64,000 nucleotides of DNA, taken from positions 1 to 64,000 of IMG/VR virus record IMGVR_UViG_3300035034_002090; one strand, 5' to 3'. A model generated the notes under the pieces. That model searched no databases. It was given only the letters and a program-made list of their open reading frames with translations, and was not told the origin of the DNA. Below are positions 32,981-41,341 of the stretch, in pieces (the first letter of the stretch is position 1; each line of letters begins with the position of its first letter). Both the position numbers and the translations under genes were made by a program. The DNA comes from a virus.

Positions 32981-33295
32981 ATGAAATCTGTATGGCTCTG
33001 GATAAAGCGCTGGTGGTGGGCTGTGGTAGCTGGCTTGGGGTTGGCTGCTGGGCTCGCACTGTCTGCACTCTTGAGGAAGGATAGGAGTTCCGATGATAGC
33101 CTTATAGCAGACGGGTCATTGACCTCTCTAGCCAAAGAAGAGTACGATCGAGCCAAAACAGAGATTGATATAGAGCGCTCCAAGAAGAAGGTAGAGACCG
33201 AGGTTCAGCGTAGGATTCTTGAGGACATCGCCAGTGAGCCCGACATCAAAACTCAGCGTGAAAGGTACTCTAAGTGGGCGACCTCGAATCTTTAA
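32981..33295 (+). CDS. Membrane-anchored protein, 104 aa
   Basis: Start at ATG 32981 (SD GAGGAC). One strong transmembrane helix (residues 10-30, WWWAVVAGLGLAAGLALSALL), then a charged helical tail. The end overlaps the next gene by 22 nt. Confidence 0.77.
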   Translation: MKSVWLWIKRWWWAVVAGLGLAAGLALSALLRKDRSSDDSLIADGSLTSLAKEEYDRAKTEIDIERSKKKVETEVQRRILEDIASEPDIKTQRERYSKWATSNL

Positions 33296-34095
33296 GGCAC
33301 GGTGCAACTGAACTTCGGGTGGGTGACTTTTTCAGGGTTGATAGAACGGGAAGGACGATCTGCTACGTGGGCTCAGCCAACGTTGAAGGAAAGCATCTTC
33401 CGGCGTTTGTTGAGGTGGACCAGAGTCGAGGATTTTTGCTGGTTCATGATGACATCATTGTAACTGATTATAAGCACATAACCCCCATCCCAAGGGATGA
33501 CGGAGAGAGAAGCGTTGACCATATGCGCCCTCTTCTTAAGTCCCTAAACCAAGCCGAAAAACTTCAAGTCTGGAGCCTCCCTAACTTTGACGCCTACTCG
33601 GGACATATCGTTGCAGGACGTATTGTTGATACCGTCTCTCCGTGCTCAGGTGATGTTGTAGCAAGCAGTCGATTGAAGAGGGCTCTCATATACTGCGGCG
33701 AGTTCAGGGGCGAATGGGTCCTATGTGAGATTGGGGACGATGAGGGAAGGTATGTGTTCAGTAAGCCCCATCCTGTCGACGTTATTGATGTCGAAGTCGT
33801 AAAGGAATTTGCTGACAAGGTTTTTAGTAGCATCCAAAAACAACCACTGCCGGGGGCTTCTGTTCACTTCGGAAGCGGCAAAAGAGCCATCTATCTTGGT
33901 AAAACGAACCGACTGTCGGGCAATCACTTCGTTGCAGTAGAAGGCGACAGCTCTATTGACGGTATAAACTTCTCATTCAAGGAAAAGAGATGGAGAATTC
34001 AGACGCTTCTTCCAGAGCTTATGACAGCTCACGAGCTTCCAGAGGACGACGGAGTGGAACTTCTCTTACACATACGTGGATTGCTGTCTCATTAG
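33274..34095 (+). CDS. Hypothetical beta-rich protein, 273 aa
   Basis: GTG start with AAAGG upstream, overlapping the previous gene by 22 nt. Two or three repeated beta modules (FFRVDRTGRTICYVGS, RLKRALIYCGE, SGKRAIYLGKTNR) suggest an internal repeat of an SH3-like fold. Function unknown. The 3' end overlaps the candidate spanin by 106 nt in another frame. Confidence 0.75.
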   Translation: MGDLESLRHGATELRVGDFFRVDRTGRTICYVGSANVEGKHLPAFVEVDQSRGFLLVHDDIIVTDYKHITPIPRDDGERSVDHMRPLLKSLNQAEKLQVWSLPNFDAYSGHIVAGRIVDTVSPCSGDVVASSRLKRALIYCGEFRGEWVLCEIGDDEGRYVFSKPHPVDVIDVEVVKEFADKVFSSIQKQPLPGASVHFGSGKRAIYLGKTNRLSGNHFVAVEGDSSIDGINFSFKEKRWRIQTLLPELMTAHELPEDDGVELLLHIRGLLSH

Positions 34096-34574
34096 TCATC
34101 GCACTCGTGTGCACGCCAGCGTGTGCGACCACGTCTAAAAAAGAAGATACTAAAAGGCCGGAGGTCGGACTAAGCGAGATAAATCCTCCCCCCGATAAGG
34201 GCGAGGGCGCAGTTCTCGGCGTAACGGCTACCACTGATGAGGATGTAGCTTGCTTACGTCATCTTGAGCTTCCCGTAGAGGGGGGATATTTCCTGTCCGA
34301 CGCCAAGCTAAAGGCCGCTGTAGAGCTTCGCCTGTACGCCGAGGATACCTACGTTGATGCGACCTTAAACAACAAGCTGTGTAAAATGAACGCTAGTATT
34401 GTCTGGGATAAGCTCGCTATCGCGGACGAAAAGCTCAAAGAGGTTGAAGATGAGCGATCAAGCTGGTGGTATCAAAACAAAGGGACTGTGTTTACCGGTC
34501 TCGGGTTCATTTTAGGCGCTTCTACGACCATCCTCATTGTGTACGGCGTCAATAAGGTCAGCGACACACCCTAA
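33990..34574 (+). CDS. Candidate unimolecular spanin (lipoprotein plus C-terminal membrane helix), 194 aa
   Basis: A hydrophobic signal (residues 27-45) ends in LVCTPAC, a plausible lipobox. A soluble domain follows, then a C-terminal transmembrane helix (about 168-188, VFTGLGFILGASTTILIVYG). An outer-membrane lipid anchor plus an inner-membrane helix is the topology of unimolecular spanins such as T1 gp11, which fuse the two membranes at lysis. The SD (AAGGAAAAGAG) and ATG lie inside the upstream gene. At 194 aa it is longer than the T1 protein. Confidence 0.7.
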   Translation: MENSDASSRAYDSSRASRGRRSGTSLTHTWIAVSLVIALVCTPACATTSKKEDTKRPEVGLSEINPPPDKGEGAVLGVTATTDEDVACLRHLELPVEGGYFLSDAKLKAAVELRLYAEDTYVDATLNNKLCKMNASIVWDKLAIADEKLKEVEDERSSWWYQNKGTVFTGLGFILGASTTILIVYGVNKVSDTP

Positions 34575-34593
34575 AAAATAAGGGTCAATCACT

Positions 34594-34606
34594 TTGTCTC
34601 AGACAA
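34594..34606. promoter_or_regulatory. Palindrome upstream of the LexA-like gene
   Basis: Perfect inverted repeat TTGTCT-C-AGACAA, centred 17 nt before the ATG at 34617. A good candidate operator for the adjacent HTH protein; not tested. Confidence 0.45.
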
Positions 34607-34616
34607 TACAGGCACC

Positions 34617-34862
34617 ATGAGCAAGCCAGAACTTACAGAACGTCAGTCGGAAGTCCTAGAGGCTATCGGTAATCTAATCGAAGACTTTGGAGAGTCTCCA
34701 ACGCTTCGAGAAATTGCTGAGTATTTCGGCCAGCCCCGGGCTTCTTCGGTCAGGTACACGGTGGAAGCACTCAACAAAAAGGGCTATATCCACAGACGAG
34801 AAGACCCAAAGCGCGACAGGTATGCCGCCCGGGGAATTTCTCTTGTGGAAGACTCCGAGTAA
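34617..34862 (+). CDS. LexA-like winged-helix DNA-binding protein without protease domain, 81 aa
   Basis: LTERQSEVLEAIGNLIEDFGESPTLREIAEYFG and VEALNKKGYIHR follow the LexA N-terminal domain closely. The S24 protease part is absent, so it cannot self-cleave. It may bind the palindrome just upstream or host SOS boxes. 81 aa, complete. Confidence 0.85.
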   Translation: MSKPELTERQSEVLEAIGNLIEDFGESPTLREIAEYFGQPRASSVRYTVEALNKKGYIHRREDPKRDRYAARGISLVEDSE

Positions 34863-34957
34863 GAGAGGGTGTTGCAGTATCGGATCCGGAGCTATACCCT
34901 TCTTTGTGCTAGGTGTATTCAATCTAGCGTAGGGATGATCCTAACGAGGGTATGAAT

Positions 34958-35233
34958 ATGACAAAAAATGATATTGCAAAGCACATTTCCACCACCTTTG
35001 GCTTTACGGAGAAGCAGGCCAAGGAAGTAGTAGGGGAGACCCTAGACTTCATCGTGGGTAAAGTTCAGGAAGGCAAAGAGGTTCGCCTGAACGACTTTGG
35101 TGTTTTTGAGCCAAGGGAAAGAAGTGCGCGTACGGCGTACCACCCCGGAAGCGGTGAGCCAATCGATGTCCCCAAGCGAACTGTTCCTTATTTCCGACCC
35201 TTCAAGTATTTCAAAGAAGCAGTTGATCAATAA
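34958..35233 (+). CDS. HU/IHF-family DNA-bending protein, 91 aa
   Basis: MTKNDIAKHISTTFGFTEKQAKEVV, VRLNDFGVFEPRERSARTAYHP and PYFRPFK are the HU/IHF pattern (G-F beta arm, P in the arm tip, F-K end). Start chosen at 34958 because GAGGG is 7-8 nt upstream. It compacts or bends phage DNA. Its 3' end overlaps the 3' end of the minus-strand gene by 23 bp. Confidence 0.9.
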   Translation: MTKNDIAKHISTTFGFTEKQAKEVVGETLDFIVGKVQEGKEVRLNDFGVFEPRERSARTAYHPGSGEPIDVPKRTVPYFRPFKYFKEAVDQ

Positions 35234-35927
35234 TATTATGAGCTGAGGGGGCTTCCCTCTCAGCTTTCTCTGATGCCCTAGACTCATGCACCCCACCCCT
35301 ATCCCGCGTCGGGATGTTGTTCACGACCATAAACTTCCGAACGGCTTCATAGCTTACGTTGAACACGTGACCCACTTCCTCAAGCGTTAGGTTAAGGTCC
35401 CAATACATACGCCTAATCTGCTCAGGATCAGCGCTCTTTAGTGAACCAATATGGGATTTCTTCCGGACCCCTAGTCTGTTCGCCCGTCCAGACACACTCA
35501 TCCTAGACCTATTAAGCGACGAGGCTACATCCATACCCTCTTCAGGATACCTTTCTCTAATGACATCGTCCTCTTCGGGGGTGTATGGCTTCCTGCTTCT
35601 GCTTTTTAATGGCGTGAGAGTTATGAGAGCCTTCCTGCAAAAATCCACGATGTACTCAACACCAAACTCGCCATCTAACTCTTCTGATATTTCTCTGGCG
35701 TCTAGACCCTTCTCTGCTAAACCCTTAACTTCCTCCACCAACTCCCTCCGACGCTCCCTTTGATAATCCCTCCTACTCAACCCTAACTGCTTAGACCGGT
35801 AATATATTGAGCTGTCTGACTTGTCTTTGAGCAGCCCTTTCTCCCTCACGCTTGGGAGGCCACCCTTTAGGAATACCTCTCGCATAATTTCATCATCCTC
35901 TTCCGTCCATTCTGACTGATTCGGCAT
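35211..35927 (-). CDS. DNA-binding protein with Myb/SANT-like repeats and HTH, 238 aa
   Basis: Two Myb-like modules, WTEEDDEIMREVFLKG...IYYRSKQLGLS (residues 7-52) and YTPEEDDVIRERYPEEG...VSGRANRLGV (about 114-155), are each followed by linkers. A sigma-region-4/Fis-like HTH (LTLEEVGHVFNVSYEAVRKFM) lies near 180-200. This layout suggests a transcription regulator. SD AGGAG. It is divergent from the dNMP kinase gene with overlapping promoters between. Confidence 0.82.
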   Translation of the reverse strand: MPNQSEWTEEDDEIMREVFLKGGLPSVREKGLLKDKSDSSIYYRSKQLGLSRRDYQRERRRELVEEVKGLAEKGLDAREISEELDGEFGVEYIVDFCRKALITLTPLKSRSRKPYTPEEDDVIRERYPEEGMDVASSLNRSRMSVSGRANRLGVRKKSHIGSLKSADPEQIRRMYWDLNLTLEEVGHVFNVSYEAVRKFMVVNNIPTRDRGGVHESRASEKAEREAPSAHNIIDQLLL

Positions 35928-35976
35928 CGTTATCTCCTGATGTCGGGTTATTATTACAGTGACAGTACAAAACTGG

Positions 35977-36005
35977 TTGGCGGATCGTCAATAATTGTGT
36001 AGGAT
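35977..36005 (+). promoter_or_regulatory. Promoter of the dNMP kinase operon, overlapping a divergent one
   Basis: TTGGCG (35977-35982), 17-nt spacer, TAGGAT (36000-36005) on the + strand. On the minus strand a TTGACG/TACTGT pair (18-nt spacer) overlaps it. Next to them is TACAGTGACAGTAC, a near palindrome. Shared control of the two genes is likely. Confidence 0.55.
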
Positions 36006-36049
36006 CCTTGCGTGTTTAGATAGGTAACAACATATCTTTCGAGAATGCT

Positions 36050-36790
36050 ATGTCGGATAAAAAAGGAACCTTAATATTATTGTCTGGGAAAGCTAGGAGC
36101 GGAAAGGATACCGCTGGGGAGGTTCTCGTAGATGTCATAGATGGGCACACAGAGATCTTAGCGTTTGCAAAGCCCCTCAAAGACGCAGCGAGGCTCATAT
36201 ACGATCTGAGCGATGAGCAACTGTACGGGGACCTCAAGGAGACTAAGATTGAGGATATGTACCAAGACAATACTGTTCGTCTCTCCAGAAACGCCCGGAC
36301 AGATGAAGAATCGCTGACTGCCTTCGCAATCTTTATTAACCCCTCCTACAAAAGATTCGTTGATGCTGGGCTTTTCGAAATCGTCGACCTGCGTGACGAA
36401 AGGGTGACTTTCAGAAAATACGCAAGCCCGAGGACCATTCTTCAGGACTTGGGGGAGGCCGCAAGGGACATCTATATTGAAACTTGGGTTCGAAAAGCGT
36501 GGAATCACGCCGTCTCGCTTCTAGAGCAGGGTCATAACGCTGTCATCACAGACTGCCGCCACGGAAACGAAGCCGAGCTTCTCCGGAAAGCCCGAGCCAT
36601 GGGGCATAAGGCGATCGGCTTATACATGAAAAGAGATCAGGCTCAATCCGTCGCGTCGCACATCTCTGAAAAACATGAGTGGCTACCTGACTATGAAGAC
36701 GTCTTCGTTGAAATGGATAATAACGGCGTCGGGGAAGAGGGCTTAAAGGACCTCAAAGTAAGACTCGAAGAGGTCCTAGGCAATGCCTGA
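36050..36790 (+). CDS. Deoxynucleoside monophosphate kinase (T4 gp1-like)
   Basis: P-loop SGKARSGKDT at residues 12-21, AFAKPLKD, LQDLGE and VITDCRHGNEAE match the phage dNMP kinase group, including the DxRxxNE segment. It phosphorylates dNMPs to dNDPs for phage DNA synthesis. 246 aa, full length. It is followed by an overlapping small gene. Confidence 0.87.
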   Translation: MSDKKGTLILLSGKARSGKDTAGEVLVDVIDGHTEILAFAKPLKDAARLIYDLSDEQLYGDLKETKIEDMYQDNTVRLSRNARTDEESLTAFAIFINPSYKRFVDAGLFEIVDLRDERVTFRKYASPRTILQDLGEAARDIYIETWVRKAWNHAVSLLEQGHNAVITDCRHGNEAELLRKARAMGHKAIGLYMKRDQAQSVASHISEKHEWLPDYEDVFVEMDNNGVGEEGLKDLKVRLEEVLGNA

Positions 36791-37079
36791 TGAAAGGCTT
36801 GAAGTCATCGAGATTGCCCTGAGGCTCCCTTCGAGTGGAACAGAAGCCTACCTGCCTATCCGCCTGAACATCGATTGGGCGGCAGACGAGTTTAACCCGG
36901 ACAAGAACCACTCTGGCATAGAGGCTAACGTAGCTCTTTTGAGTGAGATCAGGCGTCATCTCGAAACAGCACTGGAAGAGCGATCAATACTGTTCACGCT
37001 ACTGTCTTGCTGCGAGATGCTTCCAGATGGGAAGTCGGCTGACATTACACCGGCCCTAGAAGAATACGAGAAAAGCTGA
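36783..37079 (+). CDS. Hypothetical protein, 98 aa
   Basis: ATG overlaps the kinase end by 8 nt. Soluble protein with one CC pair and no domain I know. A short inverted repeat AGTCTG/CAGACT after the stop and a -10-like TAGATA lie before the next gene. Confidence 0.75.
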   Translation: MPDERLEVIEIALRLPSSGTEAYLPIRLNIDWAADEFNPDKNHSGIEANVALLSEIRRHLETALEERSILFTLLSCCEMLPDGKSADITPALEEYEKS

Positions 37080-37152
37080 GTCTGACTCAGACTTGGTCTA
37101 CGGTCGATTAAGTGACAACTACACTAGTGCATAGATAACGGACGAGATCAGT

Positions 37153-38697
37153 ATGAAGAAACGGTATGATGGCTACCTTGCTTATATCTCCGAGCACTAT
37201 CCTGAGAAGAGCGTCCCAGAGATTGCTCAGCTATACAATGAGAACGAGGACGCGGAAGTCAGCCTCAGCACTATCGAGAGGGACCTGTACCGGGTCACAT
37301 CTGAGATGGAAGAGCAAGAGGCTACTCAGGAGAGCAAGGGTACGCCGGAAGAGGGCTCTGGATCCGAAGATCCCGACTGGACATGGGGTAAGGAATCCAG
37401 CGTTCCTCCGACCATGGATCCCGGGATGGAAGAGCCGCCGGAGCAAGCCATCGGGCTAACGGAGATCAAGCGGTCCTATTTCTACAACAAGGAAGACGAC
37501 GTATACATTGTCTTTCTTCGCGGCCGAAAAAAGAATATTCAGGTCGATGGTAAAACTGTCCGGGAAATGAAGACGGCTTACTCAGATCATGTTGATAAGG
37601 GTGAGACCATCAACAAAGTCTGTCATCGATTCGGATGGAGGCGAGAAGACTTCATCGATTTCAAGGTAGCTCTAGGATGGACACACGATGAAGATCCCTT
37701 CACAGACGAAGAACACGTATTACGTTCCACTCCAGACCTCGTCAGCGATATGGCGATGCAACAGCGGGGTGTCTTCGAGCGAGAATGGAACCGAAAAAAG
37801 TGGAAGCTCACAGTAGAGGACGCTCACAAGTGGAGAAACTTCAACCGAGGCGTCATTGAGCCTCTATTTGATCATGTATCTCACCACCCTCCCCGCAAAG
37901 ACGTCCAAAAATTAGACCTTCCTCAGAAGCATTTCCTAGCCGTATTTGCCCCTCAGGACCTTCACATCGATAAGCTGAACGTCGATGGGACTGGCATTAA
38001 AGAAACGAGAGAGCACCTGCTGGAGACCACAAGTCGCCTAATCTCTCAGATAACCAAAAGGGGGCGACCAGAGAGAGTCCAGCTAATATTGGGATCGGAC
38101 TGGTGGAATAGTGACAACGACCACGCACAAACTCACTCGGGCACGCCCCAAGATAACGACGGACTACCTCTGACTGGTCTAATCGCAGGCTATGAGCTTC
38201 AAATTGAGCTTATTGATATGCTCAGGTGCCTTGGCCATGTAGAGGTCCGAGTGGTTCCGGGAAATCATGATTGGAGGACGAGTCAAGTTGCTTGGTGCGG
38301 ACTTCGGCACGGCTACTCCAAGGATGACGACGTAAGTATCGTCAATACGATCCTGCCATACCAATACGACCAGTTCGGCGACGTTGCCATAGGGTTTCAC
38401 CACGGTCACGGCATCAGGGGATCTAGATCATCACGTCCACTAAAATACGGCATGATGATGGCCAAACATCGCCCTGACCTGTGGGGATCAACTAGGTTCA
38501 GGTACTGGATCGTGGGCCACCTCCACGGCATAGATGAAGTTGATGACGGCATCACGATCCTACAGACCCCCTCGCTTGCTGGAGACGACCGCTGGCACTA
38601 CCTCAATGGGTACACTACCAGAGACAGGGGTCAGGCTGCCTACATCTTCGATCGAGACTTTGGTCTTGTGTCGAGGGAGCTTGCTCTCATTCGTTAA
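37153..38697 (+). CDS. Calcineurin-like metallophosphoesterase with N-terminal HTH, 514 aa
   Basis: The C-terminal half has APQDLHID (D-x-H), SDWWNSDND, VPGNHDW (GNHD, about 365-371), FHHGHG and VGHLHG (GHxH, about 455-459): a full binuclear metal site. Residues 1-45 look like an HTH, and 50-100 is an acidic linker. Phage enzymes of this type include phosphatases and SbcD-like nucleases. No SbcC partner lies nearby, so the substrate is open. Confidence 0.88.
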   Translation: MKKRYDGYLAYISEHYPEKSVPEIAQLYNENEDAEVSLSTIERDLYRVTSEMEEQEATQESKGTPEEGSGSEDPDWTWGKESSVPPTMDPGMEEPPEQAIGLTEIKRSYFYNKEDDVYIVFLRGRKKNIQVDGKTVREMKTAYSDHVDKGETINKVCHRFGWRREDFIDFKVALGWTHDEDPFTDEEHVLRSTPDLVSDMAMQQRGVFEREWNRKKWKLTVEDAHKWRNFNRGVIEPLFDHVSHHPPRKDVQKLDLPQKHFLAVFAPQDLHIDKLNVDGTGIKETREHLLETTSRLISQITKRGRPERVQLILGSDWWNSDNDHAQTHSGTPQDNDGLPLTGLIAGYELQIELIDMLRCLGHVEVRVVPGNHDWRTSQVAWCGLRHGYSKDDDVSIVNTILPYQYDQFGDVAIGFHHGHGIRGSRSSRPLKYGMMMAKHRPDLWGSTRFRYWIVGHLHGIDEVDDGITILQTPSLAGDDRWHYLNGYTTRDRGQAAYIFDRDFGLVSRELALIR

Positions 38698-38753
38698 ACC
38701 CATTCTTGCGTGCGCGAGGGCGCGTGCGCGTACTCCCGAGAGGACCATAGCAT

Positions 38754-39062
38754 ATGTCGCTAAATGTACGGCTAGAGAAGGCTCTTAAGGAAGCCCACAA
38801 GAGAATATCGAAAGACAAGGATCTTCTCAGAACTATCAGAAAAAAGAACTTCGATGAGCCTGAGACTTGGGATCTGAGGCGCGTGATCTACGACGAAGCC
38901 GTGGGAATGAAGTGGGACAGGCGCGTGAAACGTCCTTTCATAGATAATGCCGCATCGTCGTACAAGTCACGTGCCCTAAAAGTAGCTGAATACCTTATCA
39001 AGAAACCCAATCACGTGATCAAACTTCTAGAGCAATCTAAGGATTTCAGAAAAGGATCCTAG
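38754..39062 (+). CDS. Hypothetical basic protein, 102 aa
   Basis: ATG after GAGGACCATAGCAT. Lys/Arg-rich, predicted helical; the upstream 50 nt contains a GC-rich run of GCGCG/GTGCG repeats of unclear role. No domain recognised; possibly DNA-binding. Confidence 0.72.
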   Translation: MSLNVRLEKALKEAHKRISKDKDLLRTIRKKNFDEPETWDLRRVIYDEAVGMKWDRRVKRPFIDNAASSYKSRALKVAEYLIKKPNHVIKLLEQSKDFRKGS

Positions 39063-39108
39063 TGCTTGCTAATTTAACGCGATGCCTTTAGGCTCGCCTG
39101 AGGTAATT

Positions 39109-39516
39109 ATGTATGACCAACGATCTATTGTGAATCTAACCCTGTTCACCCCTTCTAGGGAGATGAGAAAGCAGGGCGTGTTCGAGCTACCAACCAATCA
39201 AAGATTTCGATTGCGACAACTCCTTGAATGCGTGCCTGAAGAGCCGCCGCCGCCAGAAGAAATTGCTGGCCTAGCGAAGGCTTTATCGGAATTAGCAGAA
39301 TATTCGGGTGCTAGAGAAGCCATTGTATCAGCCCCACCTTACCTCATCTCATCGATCGAGCATGAGCTTAGAGAGAAGGACATCCAGCCGGTATATCCGT
39401 ATGGCTCTGCGAAGAGATATGAGATAGAGACCGAGGTGGAGGGAGTTTCCGCCGTGAGATGCGGTTACTGCCTGAAGGGGTTTATCAGTCCACCAGCTCC
39501 CGGATCGATCACATGA
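39109..39516 (+). CDS. Hypothetical protein, 135 aa
   Basis: Start chosen at ATG 39109 (SD TGAGG) over ATG 39082. The middle has AIVSAPPYLISSIEHELREKDIQPVYPYGS, a beta-alpha unit like those of small Rossmann-type proteins that act with a nucleotide or partner. The C-terminal CGYC may bind metal. Function unknown. Stop overlaps the next ATG. Confidence 0.75.
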   Translation: MYDQRSIVNLTLFTPSREMRKQGVFELPTNQRFRLRQLLECVPEEPPPPEEIAGLAKALSELAEYSGAREAIVSAPPYLISSIEHELREKDIQPVYPYGSAKRYEIETEVEGVSAVRCGYCLKGFISPPAPGSIT

Positions 39517-39830
39517 CTTCAACCCAGATACCCTTAACCAGTGAGATGTGCAGACTAATGATGCACCTTGCTTACCATAAAGCTGAGAGGGGTGTGAGGG
39601 GTCTGGTTTTGAATAAGCTAGAGGACTTTTCCAAAGCCACAATCGATGGATGCCTGAGCCGTGGCGTCATCACTGCTGGAGAACGTAAAAGCCAGAGGAC
39701 TTACTTTCTGTCCTCTGAAGGTCGCCGGAAGGTGGAGTCTTGGGTTAACTCAGGGCTAGACGAATCCGGGCTCCCCTTATCCTCTCAGTGGCGGGCCAGA
39801 CTAAGGCCCCGTTATTGGAATGAAGATTAA
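39513..39830 (+). CDS. Probable winged-helix protein, 105 aa
   Basis: Coupled by ATGA to the upstream gene. Residues 10-75 (SEMCRLMMHLAYHKAERG...TIDGCLSRGVITAGER...YFLSSEGRRKVESW) follow a MarR/phage-like winged-helix pattern. A regulator or replication accessory is possible. It is immediately upstream of the operator-like repeats and the initiator gene. Confidence 0.72.
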   Translation: MTSTQIPLTSEMCRLMMHLAYHKAERGVRGLVLNKLEDFSKATIDGCLSRGVITAGERKSQRTYFLSSEGRRKVESWVNSGLDESGLPLSSQWRARLRPRYWNED

Positions 39831-39882
39831 GTGCACCTGTGTGCATTAAGCTAGAAGACCTATATCGTGCAATCGTGTGCAC
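39831..39882. promoter_or_regulatory. Tandem GTGCA...TGCAC repeats before the initiator gene
   Basis: GTGCACCTGTGTGCAT (39831-39846) and GTGCAATCGTGTGCAC (39867-39882) are related imperfect palindromes 36 bp apart. The second is identical to 44182-44197 and to the complement of 1136-1151. Likely protein-binding sites (operators), by inference. Confidence 0.55.
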
Positions 39883-39907
39883 GCTCGTAACGCCAAAGGA
39901 GACTGAT

Positions 39908-41323
39908 ATGCTCATCATACATGAGCTAGACAATTACGTTGTTCAGAAGCACCTCAATGGGTATGGCCCAGCCTTTTCATTACTAAGTGCCATCTCACGG
40001 GTAACCGAAGCTAATGGCTTCTGTACGCTTCGAGCTGAAAAGATTGAACAGCTGGGAGGCATCTCGAAAGACCAGCGCATCAAGGCCACGAAGAGGCTTG
40101 CTAGCATCGGCTACATCGATGTCAAAGAGCGCTGGGACCCTAAGGCTCACGGCCAGCTACCTAATGTCATCTGGCGATGTAAAATCACTAAGAGCTTGCT
40201 TCAGGAGTTTGCTGATAACAGATTCGTGCCTGACTATAACAACACGATCGTGATCAGGGACAAGGATGGTAAGCTCGCCCCCGGTCTTCACGAGGACATG
40301 ATCGCCGACGATGTCCCTGATCGAATCGAGGGTCGGCCAAATGAGATTGACGTGCCCTTTATCGATACGAAGGCCCAGCAGCCCAGACCTGACCGGCCGT
40401 CTCGCGGAATCTCGCGAGTAGAGATTTACCCCACCCCAGAGGACGCCGTTTTTGAGGGGGGTTCGAGGTCCTTTTCTAGGGGGGTCGATAAACCCCGACA
40501 GAATATATACAATAAAAGAAGAGATAAGGATGATATGTCCGATCGTCTCTCAGACCCTCGCTCCGCTCGTGTCTTCGTTCCTTCGGACTCAAAGAAGGAG
40601 GGCAAGAGCCTCCGGCCCGCCTTCGGCGGCCCTCCGGCTTCGCCTTCGGAGATTCCGGCTTCGCCGGGGAGGAATAAGGTTGGGGGAGTGATTTCGAGAA
40701 AGACGTCTGGATCTGAAATTAAATCGAACGCCAAATTTGAAGATCTAGACAACCTGACGGTTGTGACGACCGAGTCAGAGACTCAGTCGTTTGTTGCCCC
40801 AACCTCCCTAATCCCTCCCTCCCCGATTGATGGGTCGAATCGCGAGGCGTATTTGTTCTCGTGCGTCCAGTACCATCATCGTGAGCAGGCGTATGCCATC
40901 ATGGCCGAGGACACGCCGGACGCTTGGAGGGAGTATGAAGTGCTTCTGGAGCTGCAAGTTCATGTGTATGGGCTCGCCAGACGCCATGACCGTGGTGTCG
41001 CCAGCGTGAAGCCGCTGCCTAGGGATACGGGACGCCTGAACAACATGATGGCAGCTGTCGATCACCTCGGTGGCATTGATGGCGCAAAAGAGTACCTAGA
41101 AATGGCATTTGAGCGCGGTCTTAGCTGGATCCAGACAAAGATCAAGCACTGGAATGACCTCGACATATGGACGCTTCTGGTGTCCGGATGCCGAAACGAA
41201 TACCTCACCCCTAACGATGGTTTCGAGAAGCCTGCGCACTTGCTTGCGGGTGAATGGAACGAGCCCAGCGCTGAGGAAAGTGACTACCAAGGACCGTCTT
41301 GGGCGTCGGGTTACCTTACTTAA
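39908..41323 (+). CDS. Replication-initiator-like winged-helix protein, 471 aa
   Basis: Start at ATG 39908 (SD AAAGGAGACTG); the longer frame starts inside the operator repeats. Residues 1-95 are a winged helix typical of phage replication O/RepA proteins (AFSLLSAISRV, then IKATKRLASIGYIDVK). A disordered linker (100-300) is encoded by a G-rich, then AT-rich, then palindrome-rich stretch that may hold the origin. A conserved-looking C-terminal domain follows (320-471). The sliding clamp gene is next. The family assignment is by pattern only. Confidence 0.75.
   Translation: MLIIHELDNYVVQKHLNGYGPAFSLLSAISRVTEANGFCTLRAEKIEQLGGISKDQRIKATKRLASIGYIDVKERWDPKAHGQLPNVIWRCKITKSLLQEFADNRFVPDYNNTIVIRDKDGKLAPGLHEDMIADDVPDRIEGRPNEIDVPFIDTKAQQPRPDRPSRGISRVEIYPTPEDAVFEGGSRSFSRGVDKPRQNIYNKRRDKDDMSDRLSDPRSARVFVPSDSKKEGKSLRPAFGGPPASPSEIPASPGRNKVGGVISRKTSGSEIKSNAKFEDLDNLTVVTTESETQSFVAPTSLIPPSPIDGSNREAYLFSCVQYHHREQAYAIMAEDTPDAWREYEVLLELQVHVYGLARRHDRGVASVKPLPRDTGRLNNMMAAVDHLGGIDGAKEYLEMAFERGLSWIQTKIKHWNDLDIWTLLVSGCRNEYLTPNDGFEKPAHLLAGEWNEPSAEESDYQGPSWASGYLT
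40430..40690 (+). other. Candidate replication origin inside the initiator gene
   Basis: Two related G-rich repeats (TTTTTGAGGGGGGTTCGA at 40449, TTTTCTAGGGGGGTCGATAA at 40471) are followed by a roughly 40-bp AT-rich stretch (40498-40540). GC-rich hairpins come after it (CCGCCTTCGGCGG, CCGGCTTCGCCGG). Repeats next to an AT-rich region inside an initiator gene recall the lambda O origin. The protein here is a low-complexity linker, freeing the DNA to evolve as a site. Confidence 0.4.
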
Positions 41324-41341
41324 TTCAAGGACGATATAACG

